The translations under genes and the position numbers were made by a program. The notes beneath the pieces were generated by a model. It did no database searches, had not been told where the DNA came from, and saw only the letters and a list, made by a program, of their open reading frames with translations. From a virus, in the IMG/VR virus record IMGVR_UViG_3300020190_000007, positions 1 to 64,000 of that record: 64,000 nt of DNA; one strand, given 5' to 3'. Positions 42,501 through 52,695 of the stretch are shown here, one piece after another; positions within the stretch are counted from its first letter, which is position 1; the number at the start of each line of letters is the position of its first letter.

Positions 42501-43833
42501 GTGCGAGATTTATTAATAATCTTCGATAAAACTCATATTCAGATTCAATTAAATTAGTGCCGGTTGACACACCGTCATAGTTTGATTGTAACCTTGAATA
42601 TAAAACATCATTTAAGCTATTCTCATCAAATAAATTTAATGTAGATAAACCTAAATTTTCTGATAAATTCTTTAAAAGTACATCGGGTAGATTATTAATA
42701 CCATCATAACTTACATTTCTCATTTGAGCTATGTTGTCTATATACTTCTTTACACTATCAAAACTTTGTCCGTATAGTTCAAATATACTTTCAGCCCTTT
42801 TATCTTCAGTATCAAATTCAAATAATTGTGGCGCAGCTAAAAATCTGACCATCAAATTAGATTTGTATCCATCTATTTCATCAGCAATGTCTTTTAATTT
42901 ACTAACGTATAAATCGAAATAAAACCCTGTTATTTCTATATTGTAACCATCTTCAGATATTGGCCAAGTTATTACCACATCAACCAAAGATGTTTTTGAA
43001 TTATCTTCAACATCTTTAGGTACTTTAAATGAAGAGGTATAAATTGGATTTGTGTCTCTATTTAAAAGTGATTCTTCTAAATCATCTAATCCTTCAAAAA
43101 ATTCTTCAACTAAACCATCATTTGGTCTTATTAATAAGTTTTCTGAATATGTTGTACCAGTAAATGGTTGTCCATATACTTTTAAGTAAATTCTGTTGTT
43201 TATATTTGGTTCAATATAATCTAAAATTGGATATGATGTGTTATTGGTAATAACAACATATTTTGTATATGACGAATAAAAATTTCTTAATTCGTTTTCA
43301 GTTTCTGGTTTAACCACAGAATTAGGTTCTATAAAAACTAAATTAAACGGATTAAATATTTTGCTTCTTTCAATGTAAAAAGTAGTGGTGTTGGTGCTAT
43401 CATTATATGTTATTCCACTAGCACTAAAATTAGAAACACCAATAGGGGTGTCTGATAAAATCGAAATTGCACCCGGAAACTTATTAATAATTCGAGTTAG
43501 TGAAACTAAAATTCTATCTGTTAATGAACCAAATAAAGATTTATCGGCATATTTTTTGTTACCCTTAAATCTTACTTCGTCAGTTCTTTTTTTTGAAGGT
43601 TTTACAGATGTTGTTTGAATACCTTCAACTTCCTTTAACGTATCTAATGTTAAAAATTGAGAGAATGGATTACTTGTAAAATTTTTAGAATCTTTATCAG
43701 GAATAGACTTATCAAGCGCAAATACGGTGTTAGTTAGTGCAGATGAACCATCGGTTATCTGTCTACCAACTAAGAAATCATTAAATGTTTCAGCTCCGCT
43801 TGACGCTTGACTAGGTACTTTTCTCCTTGCCAT
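39589..43833 (-). CDS. Large tail/baseplate protein with P2 gpI-like motif (1,414 aa)
   Basis: The N-terminal third looks like a virion-binding region (FNDFLVGRQITDGSSALTNTVFALDKS). Around residues 440-475, HIYKSKGTKSSIDFFLKFLGAPEPLIRIDEYIYKV follows the pattern of tail protein I-type baseplate proteins, where a K-G-T stretch precedes a helix and an E-Y strand. The C-terminal ~600 residues are Cys- and Thr-rich beta modules similar in feel to the adhesin neighbours. It probably joins the baseplate to fibres. It shares one base with the gene upstream. Confidence 0.65.
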   Translation of the reverse strand: MARRKVPSQASSGAETFNDFLVGRQITDGSSALTNTVFALDKSIPDKDSKNFTSNPFSQFLTLDTLKEVEGIQTTSVKPSKKRTDEVRFKGNKKYADKSLFGSLTDRILVSLTRIINKFPGAISILSDTPIGVSNFSASGITYNDSTNTTTFYIERSKIFNPFNLVFIEPNSVVKPETENELRNFYSSYTKYVVITNNTSYPILDYIEPNINNRIYLKVYGQPFTGTTYSENLLIRPNDGLVEEFFEGLDDLEESLLNRDTNPIYTSSFKVPKDVEDNSKTSLVDVVITWPISEDGYNIEITGFYFDLYVSKLKDIADEIDGYKSNLMVRFLAAPQLFEFDTEDKRAESIFELYGQSFDSVKKYIDNIAQMRNVSYDGINNLPDVLLKNLSENLGLSTLNLFDENSLNDVLYSRLQSNYDGVSTGTNLIESEYEFYRRLLINLAHIYKSKGTKSSIDFFLKFLGAPEPLIRIDEYIYKVTSIPSSFNLQQDIYDAIQGSKRYSYATFDSTGYTYSKVYYSASTTFDREGYPVDEKTGLPRRAYNETENIFFGKGSGWYDITLSHRSPLVLDSSNSILTGNTKTIKTKNKNYTYGEEYFDLYRTLPGLDTGYELVSAVDNKDGKPIEDDYLLILNRKNIGIYISPSRGIDYDIFRQSRELLISFGTNTLLPQTGKTFAEFLDTFIHSLVTNSNKIRYNKNYIQLEDVYRDYISQTTGFTPYNQINVTEFVNKLSPYWPQLVEQLVPSTTQWTGGNLIENNVFGRPKYQYRYDCQPLEFIEELYPDFENVIEEDLENILGEENNFRGLINLTGVTYYPVIEIDGTVYGGANYTGLTSSMYVIVSGTSNTSNSAKLFDAQPFTGCTSGVTSGDTVNLSLICDYKDYLEPDVTKIKELWLSALSVLIDDVTITRNSAGYEPYSAFTGTTGQTYFSETIPLIKYTTYTDENGVEKVKFSSVKLGPNECSVVDYFDYRFDADYKITKNTHGISVKVYTDNTVYCDSNSGCTLVSDVFFEVIGYKTGIQQGSTWPFNIYANCVSGTNENADVHIQKVSDCVYKLTGVSENDVIDFNIVDAANKEVKFKIEGLQPKIEHDPCPTPSGKSHVELFSIVGYQGTIASPISVVSGATYCDNYTGYTIQPKVQYKSNFNYGLKCDSIVLVVNSGLTIDDQTTDSNIESYISGGTISGKSVCDLNVGEYVLSASYKQCTEYSHQQIVNGPVSGYSFTYNYQKLEITDIECLASIKKSIITGLTQNNTYEVFEVLPTTQLRVYTNRIIENFGTPTNSVYFFDDRFPEELQKKPIDFIEPCCDHPKELYNHGDYLINKYGETIEVIDVDLNYCDTGLYFNLNFELDNTPIDDEFVVVFNGNNSDKILMKHKYDKHPNIGFNLGQYYIDANHCPTEPTNEELSSSIFDCP

Positions 43834-44750
43834 TATTCTGTGATAGTATCAAAGTTTAAGGTTTCGTCTATATCACCCCTCTCCTCACGAATTTCATATA
43901 ATGTCTCATTAAATTCGTCTTTAACCTCGTAAAGATTGTATTGTCTATAGATGTTATTATTATTATCATAAATGGTATAGATACCTTGTGAAACCGCTTT
44001 GCTTTGATTACCATAAAGGGCGTGTGCTATGGTTGAAGCGTCGTGTTCAACCATTTCTACTTCAATTGTGGTAGGATTTAAAAATGTATTTGTTAATATA
44101 ATTTTTTGTGATGGTAAACCAATAAATGGAACCGTGTTTGGTTTATTTGTTGGTGCTGAAGATGGTGTTACTGTTAAAAACATTAAATTAGTTGCTTGTT
44201 CACTATACTGATATCTAATAGCTTTTTGTGATGTACTTGTTAAATTTGAAACAATAGGTGAGCAATAGAACGAAGATGTTACAATTCTATAAAAATTTGG
44301 AATTTTTTTATTGTCAGATGAATTAATATACTCAATTCTATACCCAACAAGTCCTTGTGGTGTAAATTTATTTCTATCATCAGCGGGAACATTGGATAAG
44401 TCAATAATCAATCCTCTAACTGAAGGTAGAGATGCTAAAATTCCACAATCGGTAATCGATGTTCTTATTTGTTTTGGTCTTATATGAAGTGTATACACGC
44501 CTAAATCCGCAAAATCATCCGCGGTTAATTTTAAATTGTATAATCCACCTAAGATTTCAACATTAGGTGCTGAAGTATCATCCGTAGTATTCGAATTGTG
44601 ATAAACAGGGGTTAATACTTCCGCTGAACTTAATTTCTTAAGAGTAACAGTCGAAGTGCTATTTCTATCCGCAACATAATGAAAATAAATTTCAACGTCT
44701 TCGGGTGACACATCTGATGGTCTAATTATACCGTAACTACCTACTGCCAT
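43833..44750 (-). CDS. Virion protein, probable baseplate/fibre component (305 aa)
   Basis: A beta-rich protein: GIIRPSDVSPEDVEIYFHYVADRNSTSTVTLKKL, then GGLYNLKLTADDFADLGVYTLHIRPKQI, a sandwich-like pattern, then a longer domain ending in an acidic tail (REERGDIDETLNFDTITE). No cysteine-rich linkers. It lies between the 1,414- and 388-residue virion genes, and its stop shares a base with the next start. Function follows from context only. Confidence 0.65.
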   Translation of the reverse strand: MAVGSYGIIRPSDVSPEDVEIYFHYVADRNSTSTVTLKKLSSAEVLTPVYHNSNTTDDTSAPNVEILGGLYNLKLTADDFADLGVYTLHIRPKQIRTSITDCGILASLPSVRGLIIDLSNVPADDRNKFTPQGLVGYRIEYINSSDNKKIPNFYRIVTSSFYCSPIVSNLTSTSQKAIRYQYSEQATNLMFLTVTPSSAPTNKPNTVPFIGLPSQKIILTNTFLNPTTIEVEMVEHDASTIAHALYGNQSKAVSQGIYTIYDNNNNIYRQYNLYEVKDEFNETLYEIREERGDIDETLNFDTITE

Positions 44751-44774
44751 GTTTTTTTATAATAAATATGAAAA

Positions 44775-45941
44775 TTATTGTTTTCTAATATTAAAATATC
44801 CGTTTCCGTAAATTGATAATTCACCTGTGTTGTCAATTTCAGATAATCGTAATGTTTTTTCCATTACACCTTGTTTTCCTCTTTCAACAAAAATGTCAGA
44901 ATAGATTACTGGTTCATCAATAAATCCTAAGAAATGTTCATTTCTTGTAATAACCTTATTGATGACTTCTTCTTTTGTAAATCCTGATGTTGTACCGGTA
45001 ATTGTGGTAATTCCATCTTCGAAATCTTGATAATATAAATTATCAATTGTGTATGCACTGTAAGTCACACCATTTGTTACTCCTGTAGTTACACCTGAGT
45101 ATATATTTGAACCGTATAATTTTAATTCACTAATTTTACTTTTACCAATTGCTGCGTATGTAAATGTGGTATAACCTGTGTTGGTTCCATTATAGTCTAA
45201 ATCGTTTAGATAATTTTGACTTTGACCAGATATGTTGGTGTATGGTATTGTGAACCCGGAGAATGTCCCTAATGGGTTAGAGACAGTGGTATTTGAAGGT
45301 ACTTGTACTTTCTTTTTAGTTTCAAACTGACTCCATGGTGTGTTGATTGAAATTGATATGGTTGTTTCGCCGGTGGATGAATATGTTTTTGTTGCGGTAA
45401 TTCCAGTTGTTGATAGAATACTTGTAGTTCCATCTCCCCAACTGACAGTAAAATCGATATAATGTATTTCAGAAACTTTACTCGTGTCCACCGTATTGTA
45501 AACCTGAACTGTGTTACCGGTCTGAGTATAAGAAAAGTTACAAATTTGTTCAACTTGTTCAAGTTCCCCATCAAAACCAACCATTACACCCATTTCGTCA
45601 ACGTGTGTTTCTAAAAATATCGGTAACATATGTTCACCATACGCCTCCCCTTTTGTAATATTGTTCCAACCATATAGTTCTAAAGTTAAATCACAACCAT
45701 TGTCTCCGTAAGAGTTGGTTGGTATGGTGGTTCCTGTCCACATGTAGTAACCATCACCGACGGTACCGCCGCTTACATTATATACTATTAAACCTTCTAA
45801 CGGGTCAAGATATTTAGAATTTGACCAAGATATTAAACTACCCAAACTATTGTACCAATATGGACCATCGATTGAATACAATTTGACATTAAGAATGTTT
45901 TTCCTTAGTATCTCAAATTTTGTTGGTGATTTAATATCCAT
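44775..45941 (-). CDS. Virion protein with PKD-like domain (388 aa)
   Basis: The first 130 residues are rich in Trp, Gly and Tyr (GPYWYNSLGSLISWSNSKYLDP). A PKD-like beta sandwich follows at about 160-205, with IDFTVSWGDGTTS and a later TKTYSSTGETTISIS, the W-G-D-G...Y-x-x-x-G pattern of PKD folds. The C-terminus is another beta region ending YFNIRKQ. PKD domains are common in surface and carbohydrate-binding proteins. It shares one base with the gene upstream. Confidence 0.65.
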   Translation of the reverse strand: MDIKSPTKFEILRKNILNVKLYSIDGPYWYNSLGSLISWSNSKYLDPLEGLIVYNVSGGTVGDGYYMWTGTTIPTNSYGDNGCDLTLELYGWNNITKGEAYGEHMLPIFLETHVDEMGVMVGFDGELEQVEQICNFSYTQTGNTVQVYNTVDTSKVSEIHYIDFTVSWGDGTTSILSTTGITATKTYSSTGETTISISINTPWSQFETKKKVQVPSNTTVSNPLGTFSGFTIPYTNISGQSQNYLNDLDYNGTNTGYTTFTYAAIGKSKISELKLYGSNIYSGVTTGVTNGVTYSAYTIDNLYYQDFEDGITTITGTTSGFTKEEVINKVITRNEHFLGFIDEPVIYSDIFVERGKQGVMEKTLRLSEIDNTGELSIYGNGYFNIRKQ

Positions 45942-46771
45942 TATTGTTTTCTTTCAAAAAAATTTATTGGTAAATTATAGGTACCTTTTCTTGAACCTAA
46001 AGAGCCATCGTATGCATATACTACAAATGAATAATTTGTTCTATCTACAATTACTTTATAGTAAACATCTTGCTCTTCAATATAAGGTGTTGTTGCATTC
46101 ACATTTTTTGATTTATTTACAAAATCTATTACACTTCCGTCTTTAGCGTTGTAATATTTTGCGGTCATATAAAAAGTGTTTCCTGTAATATTAGTTTCTT
46201 CGAATGGGGTGTCGTCGGAAAACCAAAAAAAGTACATATTTTCCGTGTTTCTATAATTAGACCCCGTAAAAACAGGCACGAAAACGTAATCATTTAATGG
46301 TAATGTAGCGCCTGATGGTGTGCCTGTATAAAATATTTTTTCACCAAGAGGTAATGATAAATTTTTTGCAAAAACCAATCTTCTATTTGTTTGATTTGGT
46401 GACGCGTCATGGTTGGTTTTGTAAAATTCTAACCTGAAGAAACTTTCTGTTGATTGTTTTAACATTTTTGAATTTTCTCTAAATGTTATTCCCACATCTT
46501 CATAGTTTTGTGAATAGTTACCCGAGGAATTTAGAAAATAAAAATTATATAATATGTCGCTTTGAATGAACGTAATGTCCGAATCAGAAACTACACTATA
46601 GGGTTCATGAATATACCTTACGGTTTCATAATTTTCAGTTGGATTAATAATTTCATATAAAATCTCTTGCTCCATTTGCTGAGCATTATCAGTCCAACCC
46701 AAATCTGTTTGAAACATTTGGTTTGGTTCAATTATAATTGATTGGTCATTATTTTTAACAAGAATTTTCAT
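45941..46771 (-). CDS. Virion protein, unknown class (276 aa)
   Basis: A soluble, aromatic-rich beta protein (FFRLEFYKTNHDASPNQTNRRLVF, MYFFWFSDDTPFEETN, VIVDRTNYSFVVYAYDGSLG). It has no cysteines and no PTS linker, and may be a baseplate connector. It shares one base with the 388-residue gene and lies 1 bp from the 586-residue gene, so the set is probably translated together. No family recognised. Confidence 0.6.
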   Translation of the reverse strand: MKILVKNNDQSIIIEPNQMFQTDLGWTDNAQQMEQEILYEIINPTENYETVRYIHEPYSVVSDSDITFIQSDILYNFYFLNSSGNYSQNYEDVGITFRENSKMLKQSTESFFRLEFYKTNHDASPNQTNRRLVFAKNLSLPLGEKIFYTGTPSGATLPLNDYVFVPVFTGSNYRNTENMYFFWFSDDTPFEETNITGNTFYMTAKYYNAKDGSVIDFVNKSKNVNATTPYIEEQDVYYKVIVDRTNYSFVVYAYDGSLGSRKGTYNLPINFFERKQ

Positions 46772-46772
46772 A

Positions 46773-48533
46773 TTAACATTTAAATTTATCTACATTCTTA
46801 ACTTCATCCTGTTTATTCCTGTGAATATTTTCATTTCGCAAATAAAAATCAATGTCGCTTTTTACGTAATGTAAATTATTAATAAAAGGAAAGTTGGTAC
46901 CAAAACCATCTGGGTCAATAAATCCATGGTCATATAAATCTCTCCATTTCCATAAGGACTCATCTTCAAAATATTTTGAATTCTGTGGTAATCCATACAC
47001 TTGATTTGTTTTTGAAGTCTCAATGTATGGGGACAATTGTCTCAGTTTTACTCTATGGTGTGGTTTATAATAAAGACCATACATATTTGTTACTGAACCA
47101 CCTGAAAAAGCCACAGTTGTACCCGTTTGTCCATAATCAAACACAAATAAAGGATTAGAAAATCTATGATATGATTCACTTATAATTCTTTCATTTAATT
47201 CTGAATGATTGTATTCAACAAAGGCACCGTGTAAAACTGTACCAACAGGTAAATCTATACCTGTTGTAAAATTATAGGTTGTTGCACTAATCGTTCTTGA
47301 GAAACCACTTGTTAATATAGACGTTTCAGTAGTTCCTGTACCATTAAAATGCTCGTCAACCCACGTGTCATGAAAATTAAACTTCCACCCAACTTTAGGT
47401 GGATATTCAAAATAACCATTTCTATTGGCTAAAATGGTACTGACATAAACTTCAGTTGGTAAATAACCTAAGTTATTGGTTAATCCCGTGAGAACAAATG
47501 GTTCTTTAAAATCATAAATTAATGATTCCATCATATTTCTCTCAACTAAAACATCGGAAACACCAGCGCTATTTTCTAAAAGTAATTTTCTTTCGTTTTC
47601 CCAAATGGATGATTCAAATCCAATTTTGTCTAATATGTAATCTTCTCTCTCTGTTAATGTTTTGTGTTCGTGAACGTAATAAATTGAAGTGGAACCTGTA
47701 ATATTATTTATATTAAGACATCTTTTACCAAAAACCACCGTGGATAGTGTTGAACCAGATGGTAATTCGGATTTAGATATTTCTAAAACATATTTTTCAG
47801 AATTATATATTGAATCACCGACACTTATAATTGTAAAAGTTTTACCTGTGACATTCACCGCACTGTTAAAACTTCCACCACTTAATATTATAAATTCACC
47901 TGATGACATTCCGTGTTCAACAGGGCTTGTTAACTTATATGTGTTACCAGTACTTTCAACTCGAAAAGGTATTCCATCACCTGATGTGAAACTAAAATAA
48001 GTTCCACCACTTAATGAATATTTCATTGGATAATCACTGTCTTGACCATATACATATGAAAGGTATATGTTCCAATTATGATATGGCGCGTCAATACTTG
48101 AAATTGTGGTATGTTCGGACGCTCCTGAATAGGTAAAAACAGGAGTAATTGTTGTTAAAGATGAGATGGTTTGTATTGTATTTACTTGTCTTAAAACGTC
48201 TTTTCTTAAAAAAGCAAATTCTTGATAGGGTATAAATCCATCAAAATTATTATCACTACCGTCACCGACTAAATACAATCTTTTTAATAATGGATTATAT
48301 TCAGATGAACCACTATAAAGATTTCTAAAAACCATTTTAAGTTTACCATGAATTTTATAGCTATTACTTTCGTTCCTTTCTTTATTAAAGAGCTCCGCGT
48401 TACTTAGAATAATTGTTCTGTCACCTTCTCTTAAAAGATTCTCAGTTTCCTCTAACCCAACACGAATTGTTTGGTCTTCATTGATTGAACCAAAAAATTT
48501 TTTAGATGGTAATATAATTCTTTTTTTATCCAT
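46773..48533 (-). CDS. Virion protein, probable baseplate/fibre component (586 aa)
   Basis: The N-terminus starts IILPSKKFFGSINEDQTIRVGLEETENLLREGDRTIILS, a small domain also suited to particle attachment. The body is a series of beta segments with GST-rich loops (SGSSEYNPLLKRLYLVGDGSDNNFDGF). It has one notable cysteine (KRCLNINN) and ends DKFKC. It shares one base with the 1,385-residue gene. Context supports a structural role; nothing enzymatic is seen. Confidence 0.65.
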   Translation of the reverse strand: MDKKRIILPSKKFFGSINEDQTIRVGLEETENLLREGDRTIILSNAELFNKERNESNSYKIHGKLKMVFRNLYSGSSEYNPLLKRLYLVGDGSDNNFDGFIPYQEFAFLRKDVLRQVNTIQTISSLTTITPVFTYSGASEHTTISSIDAPYHNWNIYLSYVYGQDSDYPMKYSLSGGTYFSFTSGDGIPFRVESTGNTYKLTSPVEHGMSSGEFIILSGGSFNSAVNVTGKTFTIISVGDSIYNSEKYVLEISKSELPSGSTLSTVVFGKRCLNINNITGSTSIYYVHEHKTLTEREDYILDKIGFESSIWENERKLLLENSAGVSDVLVERNMMESLIYDFKEPFVLTGLTNNLGYLPTEVYVSTILANRNGYFEYPPKVGWKFNFHDTWVDEHFNGTGTTETSILTSGFSRTISATTYNFTTGIDLPVGTVLHGAFVEYNHSELNERIISESYHRFSNPLFVFDYGQTGTTVAFSGGSVTNMYGLYYKPHHRVKLRQLSPYIETSKTNQVYGLPQNSKYFEDESLWKWRDLYDHGFIDPDGFGTNFPFINNLHYVKSDIDFYLRNENIHRNKQDEVKNVDKFKC

Positions 48534-51500
48534 TATTCTTGAGATGGGAACGCACCTTTTGGTCCAAATAATTTTATAAATTTATCAAGAGCGGTTGCCC
48601 CAGGTCTTAATCCAAAATAAAATAAGAATGGTGTTGATAATATTTGTTTATTACCGTTGTAATTGACTTGTGTTGGTTTTAATATAAAATCAACATCAAA
48701 ATTCCAAGGTTTGGATGTCCATCCACCTACTTCACCGACTCTAATCCATAAAGTACCCGCGTATGCCGTTTCGGTATCTCCTGATGTAATATGTAAAAAT
48801 GTAAACCCTTCTTCTTGATTATCAAAATTAAGATGATAGTCAGCCGTATCTTCTTCATCAAAATCAGCAAGTGCAACGTTCGCGCCGGAAATTGTAAACG
48901 TATCACCTGAATATGTTTTAGTCATTGGAAATAAAACATAATTATATGTCGAATCTCCCGTAAATGCGTAATTATGGGACATACCCTGAAGATTTTGAGC
49001 AACAACACTTGTATAATCCCACGACTGATTAATACCTTCACCAAATCCGGGACCTTTTTTATCCCAATAAAAAAATGGTACCACCTGTGATGATTCTGTT
49101 AATCGTCCTGGCTCGTTCAAACAAACCCTAACTCTATAACCATCATCATCATCTAAAACAAAATTTATAGGTAAAGGTCCGTTTGTAGTACCGCTTTGTG
49201 ATTTGAAAATATTTGGATAATCTTCGGGGTCCAAAATTACTGGACTGTATTGACCATAATACCTATTTTGTAAATCGAACTCATCGATACCGACTTCGTT
49301 ATTAATTGAAATTAATTGTAGAACATCACCATTCATTATTTGGTTGTTTGTAAAATAAGGATAAGTAGTAAAACCATTGTTTTGGAAAAAACTTTTATAC
49401 GTGTAATTTGGGTTAGTATCCATTCGATAATTAATGTATAGACCTAACATTTCCTTAAAATTTTGAAATGACGTTGAACCAATACTTCTAACCACGGAAC
49501 AATTAGGGTCTAAAGATGGGTCTACACAAATTTCTTTTATAAATTCATCTCTTGGACCTAAGTCCATGACCGTGGTTGGGTATCTTAGTGTTGTAAATTG
49601 AGTTCCAACATCTTTTGTTATTTGAAATTGTGATGTTGTATTATTCCATTTTGTTGACCTATAATAAAACCTTTTTACAGCACTTTTTGATGATGCCTCA
49701 TCAACTTTATAGTATACTAAGTCTTTACAATAATTTGTACCCCTAAAATTTAAATCTAAAATTTCCTCATTATCCCATCTTACTTTAGCTTTGAATGGGA
49801 ACATATATAAAGAACCTGCTAACCAATTTTCAAAAAAAGAATATTTAGCGAGTCCTTCACAAAATACTTTGTTAACCAATTTTCTTCTACAGTATTCATT
49901 AATTAATTTAAATTGTGTTTCCCTATTAAAATCGTTGGCTGCGGGAATTATTGTATATATACCAAATCTGAATTCAGAAAAACCTGTTCGAGTGTCACAT
50001 CTACCACAAGGATTTAAACCACTTTGGTTTACGTAAGCAACCTGACCTACTATTATTTTATTTAAACTAATACAATTGGTACCTGGATTTAAAATAACTT
50101 GAGAGGGGTCACTATAATTGTCTGCAACATCTGTTGCACAATAAGTTGCCGGTACAGAAACCGTATTGTCGTAAATAGTATTATTAGATAAACAACCTTC
50201 GGGTAAAGACGTTGTATCCATCGCGGTTGCTGCTGTAACTCCTACTGGATGTCCACTATCATAAATTTCGTAAGTAAATCCCGACCAAACAAAATCCTCA
50301 ATAACCCCACTTGAATTATAACGATATGGTATATTAGTACTTTCTATTCCTTTATATCCTGTTGTTGCCCCCACAGAATATGTACCTAATGTGAATGAAG
50401 TTGTTATGCCTGTGGTGATATTGGCATTTAGATAATTAATATCGGATGTTTGAGCATTTCCATGCGGACTATATGAAATTATTTTAATGAAATAAGTTCT
50501 ACCCGTGGCCAAACCATTTAAATAATTTATATATAATTGGGTTGGGGATTGTCCATAGGTATATCCGGTGTAATTATATATCGTTAGACCTGAGGAAGGT
50601 GTTTCCGTTAAAATAAATTCATTTGTTCCATTTATTGGGTCGGCAATAAAAATATCTGTAACAGTTTGGTCACACGTACCCGTTACTACCGGTACACCGT
50701 CTCCGCCAGCATATGACATTGACCCGTCTCTTGCACAAATTCCTGTTACCGATGACCCACCGGAGGGTATCGATTGAGATTGAATTGAGTTGTTAGTACA
50801 ATCTCTCCAAGTGTAAGTGGTTGTACCAACACTTGGTGGCGGTAAATTGTATGTTGTACAGTTAACTAAAAATGTCAACTCATCCCTAACCGCGTAACCA
50901 TCGACAACTTTTTCATAAAGAACGGAGGGGTCACTAGTGGTATCAACAGATTGATTAAAAACTTCAATTTCATCGCACGACTGACATTCTGGATAAATCA
51001 CTAAACTAAGGTGAACGGTGCCCAATTGTTGTAAAAATTCAATAATATCATCGAGGAATTGAAATCTACCGAAGCCAAATACTGTACTACCAAACACCCT
51101 TATCCTAAAATACAATATATCATATAACCATTGAAAAGGTCTAATCAATATTTGCATTGCCCCAATAAACGCGGTGTATATTACTTTTTCAAAAGCATTT
51201 ATAATAATTGCTAAAAGAATTGAAAAATTAAATTGTTTATATGCGTAATTTGTGGGTGGGGTAAGAACACTTGATTCACAATCATCTTCTTCTTTAGGTG
51301 CAATATCCTTTATTCCAAGAAACGAAGACGGTGAAATAGTCCCTAATGGACCTTCAATATGTGAACTTATATACGATGTTACCGCGTAAACTTTATTATA
51401 TGTGAATCTATAAAAATAATCTTGGGGGTAATAACTACCATACGTTTGATTGAATATTATCGATGTGTTTTTTGCACTAGTTGGATAATCGTTCCAATCA

Positions 51501-52690
51501 AGTGAAAACGCATAAGATTTATCCACATCATTTTGATATTCACGTATGTTTGGTACTAAGAAACTACCTACGGAGCGAACCCTACCTAATGTTTGATTTT
51601 TACCCGATATTCTAAATCTATAACAAGCTGATGTTGGAATACCTTTGTTTGGGTCGTTTGTTATTTCGTTTTCACCAAATTCATTTGTGAATATAAAATC
51701 CATATTCATTGGTAATGGGACAACGAAAGAACCATCTTCTTCAATATCTTCTTGTATTTCATATCTTTCGAGTATAGGGAAACCATTACCGTCTTTATTT
51801 GGTGTAAACCTTATCATTTCAATAACCGCGTCAAATGTGGTTAAATCACACTTTCTACCCATAGCGTTTTTAGGGGTGCAAGTTTTATTTAATGTGTTTT
51901 TACCTTTATCTGAGTAAATTGAACCTAAGAAATATGCCTTTGGTTCCACTTTTACACCCTGACTAGATAAATCAAAATCAGTTCTGGTTAATCCAATTTC
52001 ACATAAATCTTCATTACCCCAAAAAGGATAAACCTCCACGGTTTGATTAAATGAAACTATTTGTGGTAAAGAATCAATATCGTTTGATGCTTTGTATGTA
52101 TAAGTGTTTTTAAACTTATCTACACCCGTACCTTGTCTGATAAAGTCATCTGGTCTAAGTGAAAAACAACCAATATCAGATAAGTCGACATCTACGTGAA
52201 TTGTTTGTGTACCAACAGGTACACCCCAAATCATAAAGTCACCAGCATCATTTGTTTTTACTGTGTATTTGTAATATTTTTCATAAACCTCAAGGACCTC
52301 TTCCCTTGTTAGAATGTCTTTTTGGTCAGGGAATGTTCCGGTTGGTTCATGTCCACCATGTTGTTTTCGACTTGGTAAAAGATTATATTTATAACCATCT
52401 TGATTTTTATCATCCACAGTTGTATATGGATATAAAACAGATATCACAGGGTCGTTTGTGTCTTCTTCTGATATTGGTATAAAAATTGAAACTCTAGCAT
52501 TTGGAACACCAAAACCATTGTTTACAAATATTCTACCACAAACCACACCGTAGTCTGAACACATTGACGAGTAAACTTCGGTCTGTGTAAATTTTAGAGA
52601 TAATATCTCCAATAAGTCAAAATCGTTTTTTAATTCGACAACGACTTTTTGGTCTTTACCTATATTTGTGGAAATTCTGTGTTTCTGCAT
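48533..52690 (-). CDS. Very large virion protein with carboxypeptidase-regulatory-like domain (1,385 aa)
   Basis: Residues about 50-185 read as a CarboxypepD_reg/CnaB-like sandwich: VCGRIFVNNGFGVPNARVSIFIPIS, then VKTNDAGDFMIWGVPVGTQTIHVDV, the pattern of a T-D-x-x-G-x-F core. A hydrophobic stretch at about 483-535 (FSILLAIIINAFEKVIYTAFIGAM) could contact a membrane or be a buried helix bundle. The middle and C-terminal parts are Thr/Cys-rich beta modules. Size and position next to gp6 and gp25 suggest a baseplate protein taking the place of T4 gp7 or gp10. TATTTATA lies 5 nt before the ATG. Confidence 0.7.
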   Translation of the reverse strand: MQKHRISTNIGKDQKVVVELKNDFDLLEILSLKFTQTEVYSSMCSDYGVVCGRIFVNNGFGVPNARVSIFIPISEEDTNDPVISVLYPYTTVDDKNQDGYKYNLLPSRKQHGGHEPTGTFPDQKDILTREEVLEVYEKYYKYTVKTNDAGDFMIWGVPVGTQTIHVDVDLSDIGCFSLRPDDFIRQGTGVDKFKNTYTYKASNDIDSLPQIVSFNQTVEVYPFWGNEDLCEIGLTRTDFDLSSQGVKVEPKAYFLGSIYSDKGKNTLNKTCTPKNAMGRKCDLTTFDAVIEMIRFTPNKDGNGFPILERYEIQEDIEEDGSFVVPLPMNMDFIFTNEFGENEITNDPNKGIPTSACYRFRISGKNQTLGRVRSVGSFLVPNIREYQNDVDKSYAFSLDWNDYPTSAKNTSIIFNQTYGSYYPQDYFYRFTYNKVYAVTSYISSHIEGPLGTISPSSFLGIKDIAPKEEDDCESSVLTPPTNYAYKQFNFSILLAIIINAFEKVIYTAFIGAMQILIRPFQWLYDILYFRIRVFGSTVFGFGRFQFLDDIIEFLQQLGTVHLSLVIYPECQSCDEIEVFNQSVDTTSDPSVLYEKVVDGYAVRDELTFLVNCTTYNLPPPSVGTTTYTWRDCTNNSIQSQSIPSGGSSVTGICARDGSMSYAGGDGVPVVTGTCDQTVTDIFIADPINGTNEFILTETPSSGLTIYNYTGYTYGQSPTQLYINYLNGLATGRTYFIKIISYSPHGNAQTSDINYLNANITTGITTSFTLGTYSVGATTGYKGIESTNIPYRYNSSGVIEDFVWSGFTYEIYDSGHPVGVTAATAMDTTSLPEGCLSNNTIYDNTVSVPATYCATDVADNYSDPSQVILNPGTNCISLNKIIVGQVAYVNQSGLNPCGRCDTRTGFSEFRFGIYTIIPAANDFNRETQFKLINEYCRRKLVNKVFCEGLAKYSFFENWLAGSLYMFPFKAKVRWDNEEILDLNFRGTNYCKDLVYYKVDEASSKSAVKRFYYRSTKWNNTTSQFQITKDVGTQFTTLRYPTTVMDLGPRDEFIKEICVDPSLDPNCSVVRSIGSTSFQNFKEMLGLYINYRMDTNPNYTYKSFFQNNGFTTYPYFTNNQIMNGDVLQLISINNEVGIDEFDLQNRYYGQYSPVILDPEDYPNIFKSQSGTTNGPLPINFVLDDDDGYRVRVCLNEPGRLTESSQVVPFFYWDKKGPGFGEGINQSWDYTSVVAQNLQGMSHNYAFTGDSTYNYVLFPMTKTYSGDTFTISGANVALADFDEEDTADYHLNFDNQEEGFTFLHITSGDTETAYAGTLWIRVGEVGGWTSKPWNFDVDFILKPTQVNYNGNKQILSTPFLFYFGLRPGATALDKFIKLFGPKGAFPSQE

Positions 52691-52695
52691 TATTC

